A stretch of DNA of 64,000 bases from Knoxdaviesia capensis (lineage: Eukaryota > Ascomycota > Sordariomycetes > Microascales > Gondwanamycetaceae): positions 124,001 through 188,000 of the forward strand of contig LNGK01000011.1 of NCBI GenBank assembly GCA_001510575.1. The letters are read 5' to 3'. The position numbers and the translations under genes are program-made. The notes beneath the pieces are model-generated. The model did not search any database. It saw nothing but the letters and a program-made list of their open reading frames with translations, and was not told the origin of the DNA. Shown piece after piece: positions 31,801-43,562 of this stretch (positions within the stretch are counted from its first letter, which is position 1; the number at the start of each line of letters is the position of its first letter).

Positions 31801-34800
31801 TGGCCGTGGCGATTTTCGAGTCGTCGCCGGAATCGGTAGCCTTATCCACTTCCTGCTTGGCCTTGTTGAGCTCGGTCCGGAGCTGGATCAAAAAGTCGCC
31901 AGTCTGCTGCACGAGACTTCCAATCAGGCCAGTAGTACGAGGCTTCGTCGGCGGGATATGAACGAATCCGATGACATCCCAAACCGGGCCATCAACCGGA
32001 TCGTTCGGCCGTGTTTCGGATCGAACCTGGCGAGACATAGCATGTTTAGATAAATTATCAACAGAAAACACACTTACAGAGAGAGTAGAAACCCTCGAGC
32101 CAAGGTGACTTACCGGCTTGTTCCGTTCCTCTTCCGCCAACTTTCTAGCCTGTCGTTCTGCCTTGGACTTGGTAGCCTCATCGGCTTTGAGCTGCTCCTT
32201 GAAAGCATCTAGACAGCACAGACAAAACTGTAGTTAGTATATGTGACACCAAAAAAGATGACCGAACATTCATAGGGGTTCCAGGGGGTTCCAGGGGAGC
32301 CACATACGAGGATACTCCGTGTACTTGGGCCGGCGTTTACCCAGCCGCTTCATTTCCGCATCAAACGCGTCCAGCAGGACCTCAGACTCCTTTTTACGTT
32401 CGTCTAGACCAATCGCGTCTGGGGAAGGGTGGAAGGCGTCTGCAAACTCGCCCTGGATTTCGCAGGCAAGCGCAGATCCAAGCTCGGGGAGTACAGCTTT
32501 TCCAGAGACTGATGGAAGCGCAATCAGAGGCACCAGTTTATCGAAAGATTTAGGTGCTGTGGTTGGAGGAGGAGAGAAAAAGAAAGGGAGAAACGTTAGA
32601 GTTTGTTTAGAGGATGAAGAAGATAACATATCGTGTTTATACCAAAACACACAAAGATATCCCAAGAAAAATACAGCTTTTCTTTTTCTTTTTGTTTTCA
32701 AAGAGTGGCCCAAAAACAACAAATGAGTTATGGGATAAACAACAGTCCACAACAACACTACATGGCACACTAAAACAGAAGTTAATAGGAGGTACTTACT
32801 TGGAAGTTTCACAGTCCCTGAGGAAGCCAGATACATGGCTCCAGGCACAGGCTTAAACCCAGCCTTAGCCGACTTGTTGCGCTTCATTGACTGTGACAGC
32901 ATGGCCGACTCTTCCTTGGTCGGCACAGGTGCTGCCAGAGGGTCTTTCGCATGAAGAGCCGCCGCCGATTCCAGCTTGACATCGTCGCCCTTGCCGTCGT
33001 CTTTCTTCGACGTCCGTGACTTCTTCTTTGCAGGCTCCCCGGATGAGGACAGCGAGGCAGCCGTAGCCGCAGTTTGCGCGGCCACAGCAGAAGCAGCAGC
33101 AGTAGGGCCAAGCATAGACGACAAAGTCGGGATCTTGGGAACCGGCACGGGCGTTTGACGAACCGGAGGCACCCCCGGCCGCGGAACCGGAACCGGCGTG
33201 GTGGAGATCGGAGTGCTAGTGGTTGTCGAAGAAGCAGTGGAAGTCTGGACAGCAGCAGCACGTGCCGAGGCCGATGTCGGAATGGTGGGGACCGGCACCG
33301 GCGTGACCGTCAACGGCGTGCTAGCCGTAGAGGTCGGGGTCGTCATGGCCGATGTACCGCCACTTCCACCCTGCGCCTGGTCAAACGTTCGCTTGGTTCC
33401 TTGGCCAGACACCGACCGGGCGGCAGCTACAGGCTGGCTTGCAGCTTTTGCCCGTTGGGCTACAGGAGACACCGACGATATCGACGAATCGGGAGACATA
33501 CCGGTTGTCGGTTGTGAGTTAAGATCTGACGTAGTTGCGGATTGTAGAGGATTTGAAAGTGATTGTTGTTGTGGTGGTTGTATGGAGAAAGACTGAGGAG
33601 ATTGAAGATTTGGAGGAGGAACATGAGTTTGGGGAGGCTGCGGAGAATGTTGTTGTATTTGAAGATTACTTTGCTGGAGCTTTTGCTGCTGCTGTTGTTG
33701 TTGTTGCTGTTGTTGCAGAAGAGCCTGGCGTTGTTGCTGTTGTTGGAGCATCATTTGTTGTTGATGCAAGAGAGCAGGATTCGCGGCGTTAAGAGGCATC
33801 GAGCCCATGCTCCGGTTAACACCAACCGCTCCCGGGACTTGTCTGTCGCCAGCCGGCCCAGCCGGCCCAGCCACACCACCAACAGCCATGTTCTGGCCGT
33901 GCGACTGATGCAGATTCTGCGGCTGCTGCTGTTGTTGACCCTGGCCTGGTTGCGGTGATTGGATCATCAAGCCGCCATGTAGAGGTTGACCCTGGCCGGC
34001 CATGTGCATTTGCTGCTTCAAGTGCGCATTAGGCTGTCCCATCATCGGCTGCTGCTGCTGCTGCGGTTGCGGCTGCTGGTGCATGATATGTTGTTGTTGC
34101 TGCGGTCCCGGCTGGCCCTGCATCCCGTGATGTTGTGAGCTATTCTGTGCAAGCTTCTCTTGGATTATCTGCTGCTGCTTCTGATACGCCTGCTGCTGCT
34201 GCTGCTGCTGATGCTGTTGGAGCAACTTCATCTGTTGCTGCTGGTGCAAGCCAAGCATATTCGGCGGCGTTTGCAATACGTGCTGCTGTTGCTGCATGTG
34301 CTGGGGAAGCTGCTGCATCAAGACATCCTGATTGGCAGGAATCTGTTGCTGGCCCATCATCGGTTGACCACGCTGCTGCTGCTGTTGCTGCTGCTGCTGT
34401 TGCTGCTGCTGCTGTTGTTGTTGCTGCTTCGGCTGTCGCTTCTGGGCCGATGGCTTCGTCGGCGGCTTCGCCTGTTGTAGCTGTTGCTGTTGTTGTTGCT
34501 GCTGCTGCTGCTGCAAATGAAGCTGGTTCATCTGCATCATATTACGGCCCTGAGATTGTTGAGCTATCGGAACAGGCTGCTGCTGCTGCGACACAAGGTT
34601 CGGCGACGGACTAGGGATCGGCGACGGATTCTGTTGCTGTAAATACGCATGCTGCTGAAAGCCCTGTTGTGACGGATGTGCAGACATCTTCGGCGGAGGC
34701 GGCCCCGGCATCTGAACCATTCCCTGCGGAGGCTGGACCGGAGACATGAAGGCCTGACCGCCCGAAGGGCTACCGTTATCAAACCCAGCATGTTGTTGAA

Positions 34801-35476
34801 GACCGGTCGGCCCAGGATGGGAGACGCGCTGGGCGAAATTCGTGGGAGGAGTGAATGGACGCGCTTCGTAGCCGTGTTGTCGAGCTTGTTGCGGAGCTTG
34901 TTGTTGTTGTTGCTGCTGCGGCTTCAGTTGTTGGGGAGGATGCGGTTGGTGTTGCGGTTGAGGAGTTGGTTGCGGTATCGAAGCCGGGCCACCAGCGAAC
35001 ACACGTTGTGAATGCTGCTGCGGGGGAGAGGTATGGAGGGTCGGGAAGGAAAGGTTCTGGTCGAAGGCAACGGCAGCCGGGCCGCCAAACGAGGACAAGC
35101 CGGCAGACGAGAAGCTTTGTGTGTGGCTCGGCGGCAGACCGGGCACCTGGGCAGCGAGATCGGAGAAGAGGTCAGCAGCCAATGGGTTGAATGAGTGGTC
35201 GATGGCATCGGTGGCGTGCAGATCGTCGAAGGCCGCATGGCCCACGTCCGGAAGCCCGGCTATCGAGCCGGCCAGCAGCGAGGTTGTCGTGTGCGGCCCA
35301 GAGTAGAAGTGGTGGGGATCGGGCGCACTCCCAGCTCCGGCCGGGTCGAGGTCGGCGTAGAGATCATGGTTCCAAACGGCCGGATCGGCGCCAAATTCGT
35401 CCGGTTGGCTAAAGTCAAACGTCGCCCAGGCCGAGTCGTCGGGATTGCCCTCCTGGCCACCATCCCAACGCTGCAT
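28835..35476 (-). CDS. PNUTS/Ppn1-like PP1 regulatory protein with polyQ region, TFIIS N-domain and CCCH finger
   Basis: Probably a nuclear protein that docks PP1 to the transcription or polyadenylation machinery. Four exons on the minus strand, 32800-35476, 32308-32556, 32114-32208 and 28835-32026, join with GT/AG ends to give 2070 residues. The first ATG is at 35476; the frame upstream opens only with TTG. Residues about 180-640 are dominated by Gln runs. About 890-1010 is charged and helical (KRRPKYTEYPHAFKEQLKAD). About 1124-1192 resembles the TFIIS N-terminal four-helix domain (ALTLMGKTRMTAKVASQV...DDEVRELVNLISSRIKK). RKLRVSW at 1411-1416 is an RVxF/W PP1-docking motif. A second polyQ segment follows, then RD/RE repeats, and CVFYKQGLCARGEKCTFRH (C-x7-C-x5-C-x3-H) ends the protein. 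The domain order matches animal PNUTS; the long Q-rich front is unusual. The family assignment is inference. Confidence 0.8.
33660..34560 (-). repeat. Coding CAG/CAA repeat tracts (polyglutamine)
   Basis: Multiple interrupted CAG/CAA runs in exon 1 of the PNUTS-like gene. The longest is at about 34372-34430 (some 20 Gln codons), with others near 33680-33720, 34190-34215 and 34480-34515. CAG and CAA alternate, which limits slippage compared with pure CAG. Further tracts occur in exon 4 at about 29375-29410, 29565-29645 and 30105-30145. Confidence 0.9.
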
Positions 35477-38400
35477 CTTGGGCGGGAAAGACGGGGAGGC
35501 GGACAATCCACCTCCTCCTTAAAGCCGATATATGATTCTGTCTATGATGATATCGACAACCAGCTTTAGCACGGTGTGTGGTGATGATGATGGTCTGCTT
35601 GTTTAACGTGAGAGAAACGGCAGAAAGGGGGCCAAGTACAAGGCAAATCTATCACCAGCAAGTCGAATGATGATGATGAGCCCCCAAACTGATCCAGACA
35701 AGACGTCTCGGGATATTTAATGGAGTCTGTCTATTGTCTTTGATGAACAGAAAAAGACTTGAAGTCTTCTTTTTTTTTAATCGATGGTCGTGGTTTAAGG
35801 GGGGGGCGTGTGATGGAGACCGCGTTGAATTTCTTAGTGGTGAAAAAGGTGAGATTTTCGTATCGTGTTTGGGTTGTGACAAGGGGGTGTGTCGATAAAT
35901 GTGAGATGGGCGTGTTCTTTGCAAGCCTCTGCGTCAAGATACTTTTGGCCGCGCGTGGAGACCAGGACTAGCGCAGTAACACGAACCGGCGATTAAACGG
36001 TACCAATTAGCCGAGGAACTGGCACAAAGAGTACCTGGAGGAGAGTACCCGAAGTTAGAGCCCGATCTAGCGTGCAGACAGCATTGCTCGCCCCCAGCTT
36101 CCCGCTGTTTCTCTATCTTCAAACGAACGTCCGATGTTCAGACACAAAAAAGAATCAGAGAACTCACGAATTGTTCAGGATTATCACAACAAGGATGGAA
36201 TAAATCGAACATAGGCCCAATTGTCTATGGTCGTCGGATTCTCGAGGATCCTAAGCATTAGATAAGATATGGGTTAGCATTCAAGCCTTTCTTGTAACTC
36301 TGGGAAGGTGCGGATATTCATTCTGACTGGGCAGTTTGGATTGTCGGTGTGGGCAAGTGAATCAGAAACGGCAGGAGGAAAACGCGTCGTTTGTCCCGCG
36401 TGGCAGAGCAGCTGACGACAGCTGCATCTAAACGACACAAAGAAAGAAGACCACAAACTCTCTCGAGCAGAGGGAAGTTGGTGATGTCGTATCAAGAAGA
36501 GAAATCGGTATCCAGGCTCGGATATGTGTAAAAACGACAAGAGCCTTAAAGAGTCCAGCTTTAAACCCTTGTTCACCCAATCCAACTCTGGAGGACTGCA
36601 AGCTCTGCTGCATTTTGACAGACGGAAAAAAAACCCAACCCCCCGGACCAACTGTCATGTCATACTCTCCAAAGATCCCGTATTCAAACGGACCACGGCC
36701 AGACTTCCGGCACACAGGTTGAAAGTTGATAGCTTTTGCGTGTCCAGCTAAGGAGCCACCAACCAAGGACTGAAGATGAAGAGTTAAACACAGGAGCAAT
36801 GCTTGGCTGACTGAAGAACTCTCCAAGTCAAAAAGAAAATCCGCCACCAAACCCAACTTGAGAAAAGCTTCGGTGGGCGAGTAAGAGGGCAGTGCCTAGA
36901 GAGAGAATCAGACGCGAACAGCCCCGATCACGGAGAAGAGGAGGAGGAAGAAGAGAGAAAAGAGAAGAGATCAAGGACTCTCACAAATCCAGTCCTGATG
37001 ATGGCTGATGGGTAGTGAAAAGGAAAGAGAAACCCCCGAACACATCGGAGAAGGAGAGAGGAGAGAGAGACAAGAAAATCGCAGGTGCATTCCCGTCGCC
37101 TTGATGCGACATTACCACCGGCACCGGCTTTCTGACATCTCGCACCTTCACCCTTCGGTTCCGGGTATTTGTTTGCTCCTTTCGTTATTCCACACACACA
37201 CATCAAAAGTCCACCACCATCAAGAGTTCTTCGTTTCGCAGGTTCTCTGCTTCCTCTCCCTTCTAACCGCGGGCAATTATTTGTCGAGCCTCTTCGTGCC
37301 CTGATTAAAGAAATTGCTCTTTCTTTCCCTCGTCAACCATGCGAATGGTGACTTTAGAAGGAAACCTTACTCTTGAGTGGTGTTTTTAAAAACACCAGTA
37401 TAAGAAAAACTGTCCGTGGTTCTTTAAAATCCTGTTTAAGAGGAAGGAAAGTTGCGGACGATGATATCCCATTAATCTTACTCGACTCTGTTTTTCTCTG
37501 CTGAGATGTCGCACCAGAATTCACTCTCAGCAGCAACGACGACAGTCCGGAAAAGAGAATAATCGCAAGATGGTGAAGGTCCTCTTTCCTTTATCCAGAC
37601 GAAGGGAGAAAGGTTGGCGAATGAATAGTGAGGCAAGACTTGAGAGAGAAAAAATAGAGCCCACGACGCCGTTTCAAGTTAGGCGGCCTTTTTATGGGGG
37701 CCCAGAGTCATGAATGTCAAGAAGTACAGGCTGGTGCTGGGCTATCATCGAGAAAACAACGACCACCAAAACAAGAAAGCAGTAAAAGAAAGCAATATCT
37801 GTAATCGCGAGATATAAAATGGCCCAGAACCGATGTGAAATCGATGATTATGCGTCCTTGACGATGGACAACTGATGAGGAAAGGAACAGGGTGCCATGT
37901 ATCTATCAGTCATGAACTGGTGACTCCACCAATGAAGATAAATTTTGGTTCTGTGTTGGGCTCGAAAGCATGAGAGTTTGGGAGCGGCAACCACGTGAAA
38001 AAAAGGCAAAGATGGAGTATTATAGATGAAAAACGCGAAAAGAGATGGAGGAGCAGTCCTCGATGATGAAGCAGGAGATGGAAGAAGACGACGAGTGTGT
38101 GTGTTTAATAGCATACCCTGAGATGAAAATGATTTGACTCCGTACAATCCACCAGCAAGCGGAATTCCCGTGATTTTACAGCAGGGGAGCGCAGAGAAAA
38201 AAAAAGACGTTAAAGTACTCCAGTGAACTTCCCCATCTGGAACCTGGAAATCCCGACGGGGTTATTACAGCATAGTGGGAAAAAAGGAGGAAACAGACAA
38301 CCGTTAAGAGGAAGAGAAGAAAAGAATTAGAGTCCAGGTCTTAATTTGTTTAGTTATTTATCGAAAGAAAGGATTCCGATTGTGTTTTTATAGTCTTCCC

Positions 38401-40026
38401 GCGCTGTGTGTCGAGAGAAAAAAGGCTGGAACTGCGTGTGGTTTTTGAGAGTGGTATGGTATGAAGAAAGGAGAAGAAAAGAGAGAAGAGGGAACGAGAG
38501 AGAGGAGCCACAACGACCATAATAAGAGGGCGCCCGCCCATAAGAAACCACCCGCCTGTTAATCAGCCAACCCGAAAAACCCGCAAACGCACCCCTTCCT
38601 TCCACTCACTGAACCAAGCCGCCGCTGGCCCAGCCTGTGTCCACGTGACACACGGCTTTAACCTTTCACGGGGGGGTTTTTTTCGAGCTGGCCTAACTTG
38701 ACTCCTTTCGCTTCCGCGATAGGATATTTTTGGCTCTCGTCCAGCCGCTGCTCCTGTAACCCCTGTTCAAGCGCCTGAATTTCCCTTTTCTCTTTTTGAA
38801 GGGGTTCGGGTGGAACCCGCGGCACATTGTGAAGCAATCCCGCAAGCCATGCATTTGAGGAGCCCTCCGGCTCTTTTGTGTGGGTGGTATATACTGTATG
38901 TCGTTGGTGTGTTGGCTGGCGTAGCCCGGGGCATCTCACATCTCACCCAACCCTCCGAACCATCACTTGCCTCTGCTAACCACTACCTATGCACTGTACT
39001 GAACTTCCTTCCCAACTTGCAGTGTCTTCCGATTTTTGGCCATGGACCTGACCTAGTAGCTTGTACAAAGGTGTTTTTTCACCAGTCACCACTCACCATT
39101 CACCAGTACTGGAGGTACTTACGCCCACGTATCCATAAAGTACTTTACATCCAAACATACGAACTACGTGTTCCCACACGATGTCCTCACACGCGCCCAA
39201 TACACCCGTTTGTTCCGTACGCCTCGTTTGCATGTTATATGGCAGATGGCAGGAACACCAAAACGCAACAGGCCGTTCGTTCCTTCCCGCCAACACACAT
39301 GCTGCATCTTTGCCCGATCCCCCCCCTTCTGGGAAAAAGAAAACCACCAACTGTACACACCTGGCAGCCACCTGTCCAACAAAGAACCTCACGCCACGGA
39401 AAACAATCGTCACACCACCAAAAGAGCCATGAAGTTAAAGAGTAAAAGATTCTCCTCTATTTGGAAAACTGACTATGGAGGTCCGGTTTGGTATTATTCG
39501 TAAAAAGAAGCAAGAAGGACTATGAAGGGTGAATCTGCAGAAGAGCACAAGCAAGGAAATCATTGAATAGGAAGACAAAATGAATCAGATGGGAATTTTT
39601 CGAGATACCTAAAAGGCACAGCAAATGACACAGAAGATGAAAAAGAAGAAAATAACCGGGGAAAAACACACACACAAAGAGAACAGAAAGAAGCGAAACT
39701 CAAGAACTTGCCGGACAACTCTTTCAAATAGAAAAAAATGTTCACCAACCGTAACAGACGCCGAAACACAGAATAAAAAAAAAAANNNNNNNNNNNNNNN
39801 NNNNNNNNNNNNNNNNNNNNNNNNNNNGGGGGGGGATGAAGATGGATAACACAAGGAGAGAAGGGAAGAGAGAAAAAAAGAAAAGAAATGGAATTAGAAG
39901 ACGACAAGAAAATGAACGGAACAGACAAGAGTCAAAGAACCAACTAGACGGTCGGTAGCTGATAACGAAGAAAAAAGAAAACCAGGAATCCACAAGAACG
40001 AGAGAAAGCAACGACGCAATCATGAT
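35477..40026. other. 4.5-kb intergenic region with a sequence gap
   Basis: Upstream of the PNUTS-like gene and downstream of the chitin synthase gene, both on the minus strand. CT/GA-rich leader-like sequence runs to about 37100. No protein frame with a family signature was found; 38810-39445 (+) starts with a non-ATG codon. A-rich sequence at 39500-40020 is the probable 3' UTR of the chitin synthase gene and contains the 42-base N gap. Confidence 0.5.
39786..39827. other. Assembly gap (42 N)
   Basis: A run of 42 undetermined bases flanked by an A homopolymer on the left and a G homopolymer on the right. It lies about 200 bp beyond the chitin synthase stop codon and does not interrupt a coding exon. 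Confidence 0.98.
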
Positions 40027-43000
40027 TCAAACTCCCCGGAACATGCGCACAATCAGGAACCACATGGCGCCCAGGAACTTGAACGCCGACAGGCCCGCCA
40101 CACTCCACAGCACAATACTCATGTAGAGGTTGGCCCGCATGTCCTCCTCGGCCTCCTGGTCCGCCGCCGGGTTGATGCGCTCCAGACCCGCCGTGCTCAG
40201 CACCGCCGCCACCAGCGCAAAGTTCATGATCATCCAGCAGATCACCACCACCGACCGCACCGCGCGGTAGTAGTCCATCTGCTTCTCCTCCAGCTGCGAC
40301 GGCGTCGGCGGCTTCTTCTCCGCCTTGAACTTGTCGCGGAACACCAGCAGCTCGCGGTCGTACTGTGCGTTCAAGTCGCCCTCGTCAGGCAGATCGGTCT
40401 TACCCGATCCGTCCTTGGTGCTCACCGAGGGCAGCTTGTCGACCTTGTCGTCACCCTTGGTTCCCCACGACACGTCGTGCGTGTTGCAGAAAGCATACAC
40501 GTTGAGGACATTGGTGTACGTCGGCGTCAGCAGCATGTACTGGAAGAACGACGTCACCATGTGCCACGGGTCGAACATGATCAGGGACGCGATCAACCAG
40601 ATTCCGTAAGTCGACAACACCGAGATGATTAGGTTATAAAACACCGGGTTCTTGATCAGCTCCTCAATCTGGAATCCACCTTGTTTCCGCACGTCCGTGA
40701 TGATGGCAATCACCGAGATGTACGTAGCGGCAAAAATCAGGTAGCTAGGAGAAGAGATGGCGTGTTAGTTGGCCGCTTGTGTCCTTCCTTCTTTCGCTGC
40801 GTTGGAGGCCAGAGGGGAAACACTTACATCATAATAGCAGCCCAGAAATAAACCATAACACCATAGAACTTGCCAGATCCCGCCGGGCGATTACCCATCG
40901 AGAGAATAAAGCAAGTCATCAGCGAAATACCGTAGAGCCACGAGAACACGATGCCGAGGTAGTTGCCCACGTCGCCCAGAAGTTCCGGTTCACCCAAACT
41001 GGTGGTCAGAATCTTGAAGACGAGGAAGAAGTTTCCAATGGCAAACCAGGCGAAGATCATGTTGATGGTGCTGAACACAAACTCGATGAAGAACATGAAC
41101 TTGCGCAGGAACGAGTGGTCGGACCGGAAGAATTCGTGGAAGTGCGCAAGCGAGTACACGGCGGCGAAGAACGATCCGTTCAGCCAGCGACGACGCTGGA
41201 GAATCAGTTCCTGGATGGTGTCGGGCACATCGGTCTCGCCAGTGGCCGACTTGACGTACTGCAGAATCCAGTGGCAGTTGCGCTTGGTCACCAACTCAAA
41301 GCAGAGAATACGATCCTCGGCGAGGTACATGTTAGCAGTAAAGATACCGGCGCCGGCACCGTGCAGCTTTTCACCAGCAAAGTACTTCTCGAGAGGACCC
41401 TGGCCGTTCTTGTCGTTCTGGAGAGCGACGTAGCGGTAGGCGGAGAAAGCACCGGGAAGCACAGAAATGAAACCAAAGGCGGATTCAAGAGGCTTGTCCA
41501 GGATGTTACTCATCTTGTACTCGAAGTTCTGGGTGGCAACCAGCGGGTTCAACAGATGCTTTCCGGCAGTTCCCAACATGGCCTTGATTTCACCGCAAGC
41601 ACCAGCGCACATGGGCTCAAGATCGAAGGCCTTCCAGAGGTCGTAAATCGATCTGGGGCCAGGCTTCGTTCCGGCGTCGATAAGCACGCAGATGTTGGGA
41701 TCCAACACACGGCCAAAGGCCTGGAAGAACCAGCGATGCGAGTTGATCTTCTTCTGATTCTTTTCCTTCAAACAGAAGAGCAGCTGCACGGGCTGTTGCT
41801 TGGGGATAAGTTGGACCACATCGTTCTTGAGATTCATGCCGACCTGGGTGGTGTACTCGTAAATGTGCGCAGTGACGTCCTTGTTGTTGACGGTCTGCTT
41901 GGCAATACCCTCCTGATAGACACCAAGACCAGCCAGAACGGCACGGGTACGGGGGTTGATCTTGCCACGACCGTCGCTGACGATACACACCACGATGTTT
42001 TTCCAGGCTTCTCTGCCCCAGGTTTTGCTCTCCTTGCGCGTGCACATATACTCGATGTTCTTGAAGACACCGATCATAGTGCGGGCAAAGAGAACATCGT
42101 CTTCGTTGTACATGGTGACAACAATGAAGAGTTCGGTCCGGCGCGGTTTGGTAAACAGCTTCTGACGGAGGGTGAAGTTCTGCTCGAAGAATTCGGACGG
42201 ATCGCAGGTGGCAGCAGTGTAACGCATGTGGGTAAACTCGTCACGCTCTCCGTGGGGGAGCATGTTCAGCAGCTTGGGGGGCACAGGGCAGTCGAGAACG
42301 AGATTTCCTCTGTAGAGCAGCACTTGCTTGACAGTCTTCCATCTCTTGATTCCCATGCCTCCTCCCTGCTGCTGTTGCTGAGGCGCGTCCTGGTAAGTTT
42401 CGTTCGACTGCTCATGCTGAAGCATGGGGCGTCGGTCGTCGTAATCCTGGCCGTCGCCCGACGTAGGCTCGTAGGGCGTATTGTAGTAGGCATCGTGGTG
42501 TTGCTCCGGGTTGATGCTGTATTCCGACTTGTACTGTCTGTCGTCGAAGGGGCTGGGAGTAGGGTTGACGATGGTTTGCTATAGAGAGAGAGAAAAAGTG
42601 AAAATGATGTTAGAGCCACGGACCGGTAGTGTCTTGGTTGGGCGCGCAAACAGGTGTGTAGGCCATACCGGAGCATTCATGGAAATGTGGTCTGAACTGG
42701 AGGCGTTGTAGCCAGCATAGGGCATCTGGAGATGTTGAGGAGGGTTTTGTCTGGAGTACGGGTTATCTTCCAGTTGGTAGCCCTGCTGGATAGGGTGGCC
42801 CGGAGACGGAGTTCTGTAGTTAGGATCCATCTGTTCGTTGGGGTTGGCGTTGTTGTAGTACTGATCGTCGTCTGTAGTTGGATAAGAGTTAGGAGGATGA
42901 GAATATCAGATGAAGGAAAGGAAGCAGTGATAGACAAAGAGCTTGTCGTCTAGGGTATCAGAAGGAAAATGCAAGGGAATAAAGAATAAATAGACAGAAA

Positions 43001-43562
43001 ATCTGATATTAAGGGCAGCCAGGCCTCTCAAAACAAAACAAAGCAGGTGTGGTGGTGTGATAGTGGTGGTGGTAAGAGATCTGGTTCTAACCACTACAGT
43101 ATCTTTAAAAACATGCGAGAAGATGATATTGACGTGAAATTGAGGGAAGAAGAGCCTGATGTGAAGTGAGGGCAGAAGTTGAGGAGGATTCTAGGAAACC
43201 CAGAGCGGAAGAGCAGATTATAGGGGAGCAGGCGCATGCATACATTTCCCATGTTTCATGTGGGCAAGCTTCCCTACTGGCAGCGCATTTGCAAGTGCAA
43301 CCCCATCTACAACAGACAGGCCAAAGAGGATGGCCCAGGGGGTGTGTGGATAGTGGATACAGGAAGAAAAAAAAAGAAGACAAAACGAAGGGTGGTAAAT
43401 GGCATGCTTGCTGTTGCTGCTGACAAGTTTGGCCCACACTGTACGGCTCAGGAGACCAGTTCAATACGAGGTGAATGGGGGAGAAGGAGGAGGGAGTGGA
43501 GGGGAACAGAGACAGCAACGGGTCGATGCTGTGGTTCACTTACGAAGACGGTTGTAAGCCAT
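40027..43562 (-). CDS. Class III chitin synthase
   Basis: Polymerises UDP-GlcNAc into chitin at the plasma membrane for hyphal growth. Four exons on the minus strand, 43544-43562, 42669-42871, 40828-42578 and 40027-40744, give 896 residues, the usual class III size (about 900). Residues 1 to about 150 are hydrophilic and Tyr/Gln/Asn-rich. The GT2 core shows RRTELFIVVTMYNEDDVLFARTM, CLKEKNQKKINSHRW, LIDAGTKPG, the AEDR acid and QRRRW at 535-539. IGVFKNIEYM and AFGRVLDPNICVLIDAGTKPG favour class III (A. nidulans ChsB, N. crassa chs-1) over classes I/II. Membrane helices cluster after residue 560 and at the carboxyl end. The first exon holds 19 nt (MAYNRL), separated by a 672-bp intron; class III enzymes commonly begin MAY, which supports it. 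The exon 3-4 splice restores MIYLIFAATYISV. Confidence 0.94.

Noticed and set aside
38810..39445. 211-codon frame (+)
   Set aside because: Non-ATG start, no motif, and it contains palindromic noncoding-type words.
40779..42584. 601-codon open frame (+) opposite the chitin synthase gene
   Set aside because: A shadow frame caused by the strong third-position bias of the real gene on the minus strand, which has clear catalytic motifs.
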